This document shows positions 48,588 through 61,006 of a stretch of 64,000 nt of DNA, piece by piece; the stretch's first letter is position 1, and each line of letters starts with the position of its first letter. Position numbers and translations under genes: made by a program. The notes beneath the pieces were generated by a model. The model searched no databases, had not been told where the DNA came from, and saw only the letters and a list, made by a program, of their open reading frames with translations. This DNA is from Apostichopus japonicus (Eukaryota > Echinodermata > Holothuroidea > Aspidochirotida > Stichopodidae): contig NC_092576.1 in assembly GCF_037975245.1 (NCBI RefSeq), positions 23,791,111 through 23,855,110 of the forward strand, in the 5' to 3' direction.

Positions 48588-49602
48588 ATGAACAAATCTT
48601 TATCATTAAAATTGGTAGCATTGGTGTTCGTCTCTGGGCTCGTCTCTGGGCTCTTCTTCTGGCAATATTCACCGGAAATTATCCAATCAACAGGTGAGTT
48701 TGTCTTCCATTAGATGAAACATGGCTATTCTTTTAAATATATCATTCGTAACCGTTCATAATCTGAATTCACATTATAATGTTAAGAACTTGTAAGTGAT
48801 GAATATTGAATTGCATAAACTACATGCGATCTCAGAAGTTTCGCGATGTCGGTACGTAGTTGACCCATTAACATATTCAATATGGCAGTGAACATAAAAA
48901 TATAAACAATGAATATATAATCAACATATTTAAATAGCCACTTTAATTTGGTCTAACTCATAGAAAAGATTTCTTAGCATAAACCGATATCTTTTATCAT
49001 TTTTTTACTCGAATGTCTCTTCCTTGCTCCTGAAGTTTCACTTTATTACTTGCTCTATCTAGTTTTCTTTATACTACCGTGTCGTACTTATTTGCTTAAT
49101 AGTTTCTTGAAACAAACATTGCACCATGATATACATTAGTATTGAATAAAAAATTATGTCCGTTTCAATAAAAAAGTGATTCTCAATTATATATTGCGTT
49201 AATTCATATGAGGCCTATCATCAATTGTTCTTGAAATGAGTTTGTATCTCCCTGGATTGCTCGTTATTCCTTTTTATATTTAGTTTCTGTTCAAGTCGGA
49301 AACAATTATTGGTTCATGCCACCTCCAATGACATACTCAGATATCGATGTAGATGTGTCAGTACCTTCGATAGATGAACTGTACGACAGATTGGTCCTCA
49401 TAACAGCCTTCTCTGACAATCACTACAACGAGGCGATGGGTTACATCGGGACAGCTCAGAAATATATGCCTGGAAAGAGAATCGTCGTATATGACTTAGG
49501 ATTGTCAACCAAGATGCAAGACGAGGTAAAAAGACATCGTAATGCTACCTTGAAATTTCTAAATAATATGATATAAAAAAACAGCATGGGTTATATATTG
49601 TA

Positions 49603-49677
<75 letters not shown>

Positions 49678-49712
49678 GTATATAAATATATATATATATA
49701 TATATAAATATG

Positions 49713-49746
<34 letters not shown>

Positions 49747-49762
49747 AATCTATATATATATA

Positions 49763-49857
<95 letters not shown>

Positions 49858-52800
49858 TACATTTTACTTACTTTAGTACATATAAGTACATTTTACAAGT
49901 ACATTTCACAACTCAAATGCATCTTTAACCCCCAGCCCCCCAAACAAACAAAAAAACCGGTGGGATAACTGCACATTGATGTAAATATGTTCTTACTTCG
50001 CTTTTGGTTAATACAGGTTAAAAGACTCTGCAATGTCGAACTGCGGATGTTTAACTTCAGTGATTATCCACAACATGTCAGCGATTTGAATACTTACGCA
50101 TGGAAGGCAATACTAATCAACGTGAGTTCTCATTATAATATCGCTTTATTGTGTTTGGATGATTTTATCCAGTTCACTAAGTTGTTAGTTTCACACATTA
50201 CGAAATATACTCAACAAATCGAAAGTTTTTATTTTTAGGGGTAAACCATTTGAATGCGAAGTAAATATTTTGGTAAAAATATATAGTTTTCGATTTTCCT
50301 TTAATAATAGCATTTTTTGAACTTCAAAAGGAGTAAACATTCCTAAGCAACCATTTACAGACCTATTTGGTACTACTGTATTTGTACCAGAATGTTTCTT
50401 CTAGGTATATTTCTGTTCAAAGCAGTTACAAGCAATACTCTTTGACCCACTTTGAAAAAATACGTTATCGGTGGTATACAAATATCTTTCCATACATGGT
50501 AAGTTAAATGCTTGCTAGAATTTTCACATTTGTTATGGAACACGCAGTTTTGTATAAACAATTGAAGCACTTCTTTCGGCACTACAATTACAACCCAAAA
50601 TAGTCTCCCTTGCACCCAAAAAAGATCCTGGCCAAAGCAAAGGACCTCCGGCTGTGACACTAGATCTAAGTATCAATTAAAGTGAGAAACATTTTAGTCC
50701 CCACCGGGACTCGAATACTGACGTGCCCCTCAACATGCTCTCGACCAAAACCAACTAGGCCATGGACGGATTGTAGGTCCAGTGGTTCCAAACAAGTAAG
50801 GAAGCCCGCCATTCCCCTCAATGCCTTGCCTTTATCGAACAATGCTAGTCATGCTTGGTGATAATATTTGCATTAGTCTAGAGATCAATCATAATGCTTA
50901 GCAGCTCAACAAGTATATTGTCCGATAATTGCATTCAACCTTCTAAAATCTCTGCAAAATCGGTTTGTGCCATCCCGTTTTCGGACTAGCACTACTGGTG
51001 ATGCATAGGCTGAATTTGATTCTTCATACTAACCATTTTATGAGAGTTTCAACCTCTTCCCTAATGACATCTCGTACCGCAATTTGAACTGGCTTTGACC
51101 TTACCGGATCACTGGACGTTCATTGAATACTCTGCTAAATTAAATATTTCCTATAAGACAAATCTGTTATTTTGTCTAAATACTCTTGTAAGAGGTCTCT
51201 CATTACCTTTACATGACAATCATTAAGATCTTCAATAATCTTGAAATCACAATAACATTCTTTTGATTTGATACAAGTGAATACTATCCCAATTTCATTC
51301 TTTTCATCAATGTTATCCTCACCCTGCAAACTAAACCTACTGACACAGCAAGCATAACCATTTCATCTCCTATATCTTCATTAGTTTTATTTTCTTCATT
51401 TACATAACCACTTTCCATCCCAACCAAACAGCAGTTTTTCACATTCTCTTGTAATCACTTTTTTATGTTAGCATGATATAATGTTTCATAGCCTTTGACA
51501 TTCAGTTTGTAGTCATTTTTTCTTAACTTCTCTACTATTTTGTAGGGACCTAGCCATTGGGTAAACAATTTGTTAGTACTTGAGGGCATGAGCGAAATCA
51601 CTTCTTCACCCAGTTTTTTTTGTCTTACACTTTGCGATAGCGCTTTGACGATTTTGACAACTTTCATACGCGATTCGACAGGTTTCTTCTAACCATTGCT
51701 TGAGGTTGAACACATATTGGTAAGTTGTTTTCACCTCGTCCTGAATTTCATTGGACCAAATGTCTTTCAGAACATCTCGGGGGCTACGAATCGTTCTGCC
51801 ATACAATAGCACAAAGGGCTAAAAACACATGCTTTCCTGTGGGACCTCACTATGAGCAAAGAGAAGTGCATGCAAGTAACGATCCCACTCAGATGGGCGT
51901 TCTGCTGGCATTTTTTAACATGCGATTCAATGTCACGTCAAACCTTTCTACCAGACCGTTACACATAGAGTGATACGGGGTAGTATGAAGCTGCTTCACC
52001 CCCAACTACCTCCCTATTTCCTTCATCAAATCTGAAGTGAACTGACTTCTCAAATTAGAAAAAAGATTTCTTTTGGCACACCTACTTTAGAAAATATATC
52101 AATCGATGCCTCAGCAACAGTTCCAGTATCCATCCATTTTAGAGCAACAGCTTGTGGGTATCTAGATGCGTAATCTACCAGAGTCAAAATATACCGGTTG
52201 CCTCTGTCAGTAACTGGGTCAATAGGCCCCACCAAATACATAGCTACTCTTCTAAAGGGTGTATCTATTAAGGGCATCTCCCCTAATGGTACCTTTGTAA
52301 CCGACACCCTTGGAATTGTCCTCTGACATAACTCACAAGAAATACAATAACGTTTCACATCACCATTAATACCAGTAAACTGTTGTAATGATGCGATTCT
52401 TTGCCGTCTGTGCGCCTAACTGTCCAGACATTGGAGTGTCAAGAGCCAGTTTCAGTACAGTGTCTTTAAATTTTGTAGGCACAGCTAATTGTCTTACAAT
52501 TTGGCCTCGTCCCATCTTAGGACTTGTAAATTCACGATACAGCATTCCATCACAAATTTGATCTCATCAGCTTTTCTTAGAAATACACTTGTCCCCTTTT
52601 ACAGCTAATTTCCAAATCTTTGATAAAAATTCGCCGTCTGTTCTCTGTGCTTGCAAAGTTAATCTTTTGATGCAATATCTAGGGCTTACATAACTTTCAG
52701 AGGCTATTCGATTTTTGTCTCCTTGTTTTCACAGCAAACCCATCCATTTGTAATGATTCCAAAATGTGTTTAGAACTGTATATTGCGTTCCAATTTGGGT

Positions 52801-55800
52801 TTGGACACTTTGGATCACCCGATCTACTTACATCACCAACAGGTAAAGCATATAATGGATTTTCCAATAAAAAAGCTTCTACTTCACCAGACAAAAATGG
52901 TGTGTTTGCTTGAATCAAAGAAATTAAATCTCCCCTTACCGTACTTTCTCACAATATACATTGCTGGCTTTCCCTGTGTACTGATGTTTCTAAAACCACT
53001 TTTGTCTGACTACAACTGTGCTGCACCCTGTATCCCTTAGTAAATGAACAAGATCATCATGCACAATACCTTCTGCTAAGGGCATACTCCTTTCCAATAA
53101 AACAATTGCACTTATGACAGGCAATTCATCCCCTGATTGCAATTTCCCTAATTTTCCAGGAACCTGCACACCTTTATGTCGGCCTCTACACATAATCCCA
53201 TGTTTTCACTTGACTTGTCTGACTTTTGCTTGGGTTTGTTTCTCATTGGGCAATCTCTGACAATATGATCTACGTTCTCACACATAAAGCAAACTCTTTG
53301 ATTTGGTTAAGCACTAAATTGAGTGCCAGGTTTTCCCCTGTACTCCCTATTCCCATCAAATGTATTGTGCTTCAGTTGGCCTGTTAAAAAGTCCCCCTAC
53401 TTCCTCGACTTCTTGGATGGGACTGCAAATACCTATCTGCCAATATGTGAAGTCGTCTACACTTGGAGGGTGTCTCTCCTTAATGAGGAAAGTAAGGTTT
53501 CTATCACTTATATGAAATAATTGCTCTTTAAAAATTAAATTCTTTCTTACATCAACTCAATTCTATCCTAAACTTACGTCTAAATACCTAATCATGAAGT
53601 TCATACCTCCGTTATCATGCCTCTTTTAAGTTCTTAAAGTTTATTGCACGATCATCAGGTAGTCTCGAATAAACTTCTAAAGATTGTCCTGTGAGTATTG
53701 CAGACAGAGGTGTCGCCCATTTTTCTCTGACCATCCCATTACAGATAGACCTGACCATCCCATGACCATCCCATTATAGATAGACGTCAATTTCATCTTT
53801 TCCTTCTCAAAAAGGCGGCAATTTGGGTACACTTTGGCCTGAAGACATCCAGCGATCCTCTACAGCTATTTCATCCCCAACGTTCTCCTTTTTCAGCGAT
53901 AAAGTATTAGCTCCTATTTCTTTCATTTTTGATTGTTGTTTACGTTCTTTTGTTTTTGTTACCGCTCTTTGAACCTATCGTCTCTTTCCTTTGTTTCTCC
54001 TCTTTTTCACTCTCTTCTATTAAAATTGTGCGAGATCTTTTCCATCTAACTCCATTCCATTTCCAATGCTTACCAGCTCTTTTATATCCATCTTTCCTGC
54101 TTCGATGAGGTATAGCAGACGCATGTAGTACGGTTGCCATATCTTGTATGATATCGTTTGATTTTCGGGTGCAAGCTTTATTTAGTCTACTCATCTTTTT
54201 GTTAACCTTTTCATAAATATATTTTAACCCTGTCTTATACGCCGCAACTACCCTTAACTGAAACTAACAGGCTTAATTGAATCTTTTAGATTAGCATTAA
54301 TGCTTACTTACTCAAACTCTTCATACACCTGGTTTCAAACATTAGGTCCATTGGTCAATGTGACTCCTTAACTGTTGACCCAGTAGTGCCGTTATAACAA
54401 TTAAATAAACGTAATACTGGTATAAAAGGAAGGATTTACAAGCTTCTAATCCCATAAGAGGATATTAAAGGACTATGTGACAGTCATTCATTCAAAGATA
54501 AATTTCAATGGCGTTCATGTAATACGAATCATTAGCATAAGTAAATACAATATAATGAAAACAGGTTTTGACTTTGACGTCACTCTGTTCGGCAAGGGCA
54601 GTGAAATCATGAAACACTACAATGCAATATTTATTATAGCTTGACTGATCACAGTTATTACCATTATATCGCCTTAGGCTATTAACAACGTAATGCCCAT
54701 AATTCAAACGCTTAGCTTAAATAACTGGATATCTCACTATACATATTATCCTATACCTCGTGTCCCCAAAAGAAGATCTACTTTGATGTATTTTTTTGTG
54801 CTAATAGTGACAAGTCCTTATGTAGAATAGTAAGACACATATCAATGACTCTTCGAAACAGATCCTACTCAAGAAGTAAAAAGTAAAACATTGTAACACT
54901 AAAGTATTAATTATACATTCAGTTGCAAATTCTTGTAAAGTCAACGGTTACCAGATGACGTGTTGGTATCAATGGCAGTTGACTTAATATCAATACCAAG
55001 TTTGTATATAATACCAAATTGACATTTGTTGGAATGTGTTCAAGCCAACTCGCAACACATTTTATCCGCACGAGAAGTCAAGTCACAGTCCATTCTTGTC
55101 ATGACAAGTCAAGAGTCAGTTATCGTCAGGTCAAATCAAATCAAAAGTAAAAAATATGGCTGACTAGTGTCAAAATCATGACTTGGTCTCGAGTCAGACA
55201 CAATGGTGACGTCATTATTCGGACGCGACCTCAGTGTTTAACGTTCATGCACAGCCAACACGGAAACGAAGGACAGCAATAACTGTGTGATACAGGTACG
55301 CATCATAACTGTATATAATATGTAACGTTATCAAAGCACAGGTACGCAGATAGTGTGTACTCTGCCCACATTTGTGAAATACCTTCAAAAGTGTCACTTC
55401 TGGATACATAAGATGAGGTTGTTTCCACGGCACTAAAGGAAGGTCCTGTTGTCTCAAAACCTCGAAACAAGGAGTGTTAGCTCAGTGGTTAACGCCGGCG
55501 ACTTTCAATCATAAGGTCCCGATATCGAGACACTCCAAGATTAATGTATGTCGTCCAGTTACAGAGTTGTTGACAATTGACAATTCAAAACTATCGACGT
55601 TATATATGAATCTAAGAGACTGATTTCGGTCAGCTTGCGGCTTTGGTAAACCAATGATGGCTTCTTCGCGAGTTCCTGCTTGCAGGAGGATCTAAAATAC
55701 ATACATACATACAAACAGTTAGTAGAATTCGCTGTGAATACAACCAGAGACAGTGGTGGTTATTTAGTCTGAGGATGGCAATTCTTCTGTGAATGTAAAC

Positions 55801-58800
55801 TCACTTGTCACAATTCAGAGGTAGCACATCTAGTGCTGGCTTGGCTAGATAAAGACTTGTTTGCAACCTCTTGGATTTTACTTGCTTTTGAAAAAAAAAT
55901 CAAATACTGGAACGTGTGGTAAAGACTTCAGATTGGTTCCACTCTGTGAAAAGGTTTTGAATTACATTCGTGATATTCCAACTTCCCATCGAGACTTATG
56001 CCCTTTCAGATTATGACGTCTTCCACCGCTCACTGTAGAAGTCAAATGTTTGACTGCAACTTTAGTAACAGCATTACATCATATAAACAAAACTATTTGT
56101 CTATATCATGTTTTCTTTAAGTTAAGCATGCATGGATTGTTTCTGTGATGAATCAGTGACCTCAGGTATGCATGTCAATACCAGTATTTATTACTTTCTG
56201 AATAACTGAGGAAAACAGGGAACGTATTGACAATAACGTGTGTGATCAGACAACCTGAGCATAGCGACTGAGTGATTCATGTTTGTAACTAGATATATAC
56301 CCACAAATATTGTTGAAAAAAAGCAGTCCGTGTCACAATTGTATGGAGGAGGACTCCCACGAGGCTTCCTGTGTGTGGTGCATTTCAACAACCCCGAGAC
56401 TACATACCTCCTGCTTTATAAACGTTTGGTTCCGCCTTTGACAGTCTAACACCTTTATATCGCTCTATACACACATTCTTAATCCAACTTCATTAGTATT
56501 ATTTCCTCCACAGAAAATTCATAACATGCCCGTACGAGTTTTTTTAACGCCCATCATGATTTGTTTTGACTATTTGTAAAGTCAACAGTATACAAGTTTT
56601 GCTGTCATAAGTTTAATATAGCTAAGAGAACTTAGTTTCCGTGTTGGATAATCAAACATAACATAAAACCTCCCCGATTATCAACGCTATAGTTATACAG
56701 TCTTAGTTTAACAGCTTAGCTGATGTAAATGTTACTTTCTATTAATAATATTAGCAGGAAGTAATCGGTATCAATTTTTAGCGTGTATATTAACATTTCA
56801 TTTCTTCTTTGGCGCGAGAGGAAATACTTTATGACGAGCCTTGGATATAACAGTAACACCTTATCCGACCATTAAAAACTCCAAATTTGCAGTGACGCTG
56901 AGAAAGGAAATTTAACACGTGCTTGAACATCACATTGCATACTTCATAACTATATAATTAGTAATTCCACTAGCTGTTACAAATTTACTAAACATGGTAA
57001 ACAATTAATGATTTCTTATTATGAATAATGAAATCCAGTGATACTAAGTGACGTTTCGTTATAAACGTACTAGTATTTCATTAAATCAAATAATTTGTAT
57101 AAACAAATCAATAATCATTTTAACAAATTACAATTCGTTATGATGAAATAAAACTTTGTATCTACTTGCATGTACAAATTCTTCATGTGTGGTACTTATT
57201 AATAAGACATTAATTGTAACAAATTAATTATTTTATCATTATATATCATTATAGTGAACCAGTATTTCATTACAGCAAAATAATAATTCGTACTAACAAT
57301 TAATTAATCATTATAAGCTATTTTCGGTGGCAATTTGGGCTTTCTTGTATGTTGGCTTAACATGCACAAGATCCCAATGATTGAGTGAGAATCGATACTA
57401 AATGAAATGGGTCAACACAACCTAATATGAGGGTCAAGTCTAGTATGATGTTTTGGCCACAGCCAGATGACTACAAGACGAATCGCGATATTACTTAATT
57501 TTGTCAAATACTAAGTACGAATGCCAGTAAATGCGGCAAGCCCTAATGAATCGACTAGCTCCAACATCTTCGCGAAAGTAGTATTAGCTAGTGCCTATGC
57601 ATGTTGTTACATGATCCATGCTCCAAGAGCGAAACTTTGAGAAGTGATTTCATCTTTATCAAATGTAATACTGACAGATACTCCCCCATTGGTTGAATAA
57701 TTGTATAATAGCAACGCGTCTATCAGCTTTGTAAAGCTGGGCTGACAAATGAACTTACTTTATGCAATAACATCTTACATAACTTTTTCGAACGTGAAGC
57801 CTGTGTTAACTGGTTATGAGTTCGTTGGTGTGATCATTATGTGACAGTAATAATTGTCAGAGATAACTCCTGTGACAATTTTGGGTCCGTTGAATTTCCT
57901 GAATACTAGGGTGTTTACGCCTGTACAATGAAAGATGCAACAATTAAACAAAAGAACAATTATTAGATATTGCAATGACGAATTTAATGATCAATAATAA
58001 TTTTGGATTTATAAAATTATAGCAACATCATTACTTCCATTACTTAATGATAAAATACTTGGGTTTAGGTTCAGCTAATAAGGTCATTCAATAATCGTAA
58101 CAACGTGATGTTAACTGTTATTACAATGTTAATGTCAGCTTGCACAAATTACTATAGTGTACTGTTGAAGAACCTAAAATCTGCCCAAACCTACAGAGAC
58201 CGTGTGGGACAAATTTGTCGGCTTAGTAGACCAATTGCAGTAATTATACGGTATCCACTTCCGGAAGAAAACTTCTGGAGTGACCAGGATCCACACATTC
58301 ACAACAGAGCGGTTTACTTGCCCGGTTCAGTTGGGATCACTGGGTCTGACTTGGTGTAGGTTTTGTTGTCTATGAGTCCTACCAGGGACTGGATACATGT
58401 TAGTAGCCTTAACTGCATGTGGGGTCTATTATCTAGGAGCCCTCACTGCTCTTTGGTCTCAATTGGCTAGGAACCCAGGCTGCTTGCCTGAAAATTAAGT
58501 TATCAAACTTAAGTGAATTTGCCAGAAATCAACACTTTCTAAAATAAACAATATGCACGCATTTCATATAACTTATTCATGAAATACACATAATTAGTTA
58601 ACCAACTATACGCCAACATTAATGAATCCTCCATATATATTTTATCAAATCAATTAACAACTCATAACGCTTCACTAAATAACTTGTCTCACCCATTAAC
58701 ATTGCATTACCTTACGTTTCTTTCAAAACATTTCAATATGTTTGAATATACTTCGAACAAGTTTCGACACCCCTAATTTACTTAATGTCACAACCAACAT

Positions 58801-60710
58801 TAATCATTATTACCAATACTAGAAAATTATCCACTGCGAGTCGTTCTAGAAATTACATTTACAAATAGAAATCTTACCATTTCAAATGGAAACCAATATC
58901 CTCAGAAAACAGACGGTAGGACTGGCATAGAGGATGTACTGACAACACTAGTGTAAATTACTCATTCTAGACCTTGTAACCTATTCCCCAATTCAATGAC
59001 GCCACTTGCTCAACGAAATAGCGTTGCAAGCATAACTATAATAAAGTAGATAGAAAACTATACACAGTCAAGAAGTCTGTATGACAACTGCTGACAACCA
59101 ATCGTGGTTTTTCCTTTCAAATGAGCACCAACAGTTATTCACTGAAATTGATACCATGCCTCCAACATGTGTTTCTATACAACTTATTCAACTTTGAAAT
59201 TCAGATACAAGCAAGTTATTTCATCATCAAGCATGTCCCTATTGAATTTATGTTATATCTACGTGGCCCTACTTTGTGTACATAACATATTGTAATACAT
59301 TACCTTGTACATCTATAACTACGGAGAGTTTAACAATCCATCAACTTTTAATAGTCAACCTACGGGAGATTTAAATTTCCATACAACTTGTGACAATGAT
59401 GCTCTTTGATTGGCGTACGCGTCAATAGTCTAAATAAGAATTTCAGAGTGCATTTTTAGTACTCAGTTTTACCCAAATAGCAAAAATACGTGCTCAAATT
59501 GTTGATAGGACATATTGCTTTTTCGAGGTTTTATCAGTACTTGGGAGTATTTTTGGTTTCCCCTCTGACCAGTCGACAGAACTGCAAGAATAACGGCTTT
59601 ATTAATAACTGGTTTCCTCAAGACTGTGATGGGTAAGGAAGTTGATAGGGTAAACGACTTCTTGAATATAATGAAATAAAATTGGGTAAATAAATGCGTG
59701 GTGAGAGGCCATGTTCTATCTCCAACCTCTGCCAGATGTTACGACGATCTCGTAGCTTCACGGCGACAGCGTACAGTAGTGGATGATGTCACTTAATGAT
59801 GTCATTTAATAAATATTCAAAAGGTAAAGCAGTAACCCAATAACATCGTTATATTCTGAGACGTATTCTTAGACAGTATTATCATTGTATAGTCCACGAT
59901 TAGAAACATTCAGCTTTAACCATTGCCATGAAGGTTAATTCTTCTTATTCTATTACGCAATATTTCCAGTTATATCATTATCTTTGTATTCTAATAATTT
60001 TGTTTCAAGCTTCACAACCATATTCAAAATTAGAAGCTGTTTAAAAGTGCCATGCCACTTGGTTCACAGAGAATTAATTATAAAAATGCACCGTTATAAT
60101 GGACGTTTATGGACAGCCATGCAGATACAGGCTGTCCATTTATAAATATTTCTCTCTTCTTATCTCCCTTTTGCAACAGCTCGCCCTAAACGAATTTGGT
60201 GCAGTGTATTACGGAGACGCTTCTATACGATTCAAGAAATCCCTTAAAGTATTGCTTCCGGGAATTGAGCATCACCATGGTTACATGACAAACATTCTAA
60301 ACTTCAATCCAACGGATCCCAAATTTATACATCATTATCAACTAACTGTACCAGAGATGTTCATAAAACTTGGCGTAGATAGAGACGAGTACCGTGATTG
60401 CATCAATTGTGCTCCACATATACAACCAGGTACACAGCTAATTATAAATAGCACCACCAATCAAACGAAGCTCATGCAACCATGGCTACAGTGCGCTATG
60501 GAAAAAGAATGTATCGTGCCTACAGGTTCAAACAAAGGGAACCACCGACAAGACGCATCTGCAATCACTCTCCTTGTTTATAAAAACTTGTTCGGAGAAT
60601 GGACGGTGGAGGACAACGATACCAAGAAGATGCAAGCAGCCGTAACCGTTAGGAGAGATACAGACGGATTCGAGCATAATCCACAGTATTGTGTAGGTGC
60701 CATGATATGA
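48588..60710 (+). CDS. Type II membrane glycosyltransferase-like protein, paralogue B, four exons
   Basis: Exons 48588-48693, 49284-49525, 50017-50121, 60180-60710 (GT-AG, phases 1, 0, 0), 327 codons. Residues about 5-25 form a signal anchor with a duplicated GLVS step absent from A. Residues 72-90 [19 protein letters not shown] and 101-109 RIVVYDLGL look like the first strands of a GT-A-type fold; 121-151 CNVELRMF to [10 protein letters not shown]; 157-169 [13 protein letters not shown] is the candidate donor/metal site. Sequons lie at N129, N241 and N245; paired Cys at 225/228. All four exons align with paralogue A at identical junctions, and exons 3 and 4 are equal in length in both (105 and 531 bp), arguing that B is under constraint. 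Intron 3 (10 kb) holds a SINE, a Gypsy relic and a second SINE. Family name and substrate unknown; DUF1647-like is my best comparison. A non-Golgi role cannot be excluded. Confidence 0.78.
49606..49854. repeat. Long (AT)n microsatellite in intron 2 of paralogue B
   Basis: About 250 bp of AT repeats with a few ATAAAT and ATCTAT breaks. Paralogue A lacks it at this position. Confidence 0.95.
50520..50860 (-). repeat. tRNA-related SINE in intron 3 of paralogue B
   Basis: The - strand head starts GTCCATGGCCTAGTTGG at 50767 (A box) with the B box TATTCGAGTCCC and ends GGTGGGGAC near 50697. The body follows to about 50520. Orthologous to 22380-22640 in paralogue A. Confidence 0.65.
50925..54480 (-). 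mobile_element. Gmr1-like Ty3/Gypsy retrotransposon relic (gag-PR-INT-RT order)
   Basis: Reading leftward: gag-like basic region (54194 down); CCHC knuckle [14 protein letters not shown] (about 53290-53245); protease [12 protein letters not shown] (about 53030); linker [20 protein letters not shown] (52915 down); integrase zinc region with CISCELC but both His lost (DTPMSGQLG); integrase core [15 protein letters not shown] and [13 protein letters not shown], with the first catalytic Asp replaced (AMYLVGP); then [28 protein letters not shown] and [17 protein letters not shown]; finally the start of reverse transcriptase, [20 protein letters not shown] with [10 protein letters not shown] (about 51010-50930). 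No RT lies between protease and integrase. Known Gmr1-like elements have this copia-like order. Frameshifts and stops make it dead, and it is truncated inside RT. Paralogue A has no insertion at this place. Confidence 0.8.
54481..55470. other. Intron 3 of paralogue B, homologous to paralogue A intron
   Basis: 54485-54920 aligns with A (22765-22870 and 24300-24660: caatggcgttcat, gaaatcatgaaacac). Then comes a gtcaagtca-type patch (55075-55150). No exon recognised. Confidence 0.5.
55471..55716 (+). repeat. tRNA-headed SINE, copy 2
   Basis: Head 55471-55536: GGAGTGT pairs perfectly with ACACTCC, A box TTAGCTCAGTGG, B box-like GGTCCCGATATCGAGAC. The body matches 9526-9301 read on the - strand. 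It ends in (CATA)n at 55698-55716. Intact tRNA acceptor pairing makes this the better-preserved copy. Confidence 0.85.
55717..59690. other. Intron 3 of paralogue B, unassigned part
   Basis: AT-rich DNA with no recognised exon, including an AT-rich degenerate repetitive patch at about 57000-57310 (attaatcattat/aacaaattaat-type units). From about 59700 (gaggccatg, gccaacctctgccag equivalents) alignment with paralogue A (25540 onward) resumes and runs to exon 4. Confidence 0.5.
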
Positions 60711-60930
60711 AAACACAGTTTAATTGAATGTTTAAGACGATGAAATGTAAGATCAGCAAACTCTGACATAAATCAGCGAGTTGTATATATGAAGCACATG
60801 CATCCAAGTAGCATGGAAAGCTCTTTATTTTTTGAACAAGAGAAGAAAGTTTTAGACCAAGCAGCTCAAAGTTATCGATCAAACTATTAGCATACCATTA
60901 TAGAACCAGAAAGGAATAGCGGAAAAACTA
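60711..60930 (+). other. 3' flank of paralogue B
   Basis: Aligns with the first 200 or so bases after the stop of paralogue A (gaatgtttaagacga, gcatg-aaagctctttatt). Similarity ends near 60905, where the Penelope-like sequence begins. Confidence 0.5.
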
Positions 60931-60993
60931 TTTACTTGGTTTTTGCAGAGCTCTCGAGCAAAACTAGCCCTTCGTCAGTGCGTGATCACCGAA
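60931..60993 (-). mobile_element. 3' terminal piece of a Penelope-like element with divergent hammerhead-like core
   Basis: On the - strand: GCA, CTGACGA (60978-60972), extra A, stem II GGGC/GCTC with loop TAGTTTT, GAGAGCTC (60955-60948), then TGC pairing with GCA. It has the same 31-nt layout as the other cores, with a different stem II, a different stem I and the palindrome AGCT instead of ACGT. It is separated from the rest of the element (63612-64000) by a LINE insertion. Confidence 0.6.
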
Positions 60994-61006
60994 AGTGACA
61001 AGGAGT

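Noticed and set aside
52358-52697. Deletion of RT between protease and integrase in the Gypsy relic
   Set aside because: The RT start was found after integrase (about 51010-50930), so the order is original and not a deletion.
58105-58359. 84-codon frame in intron 3 of paralogue B
   Set aside because: No recognisable domain, no splice context and no counterpart in paralogue A.
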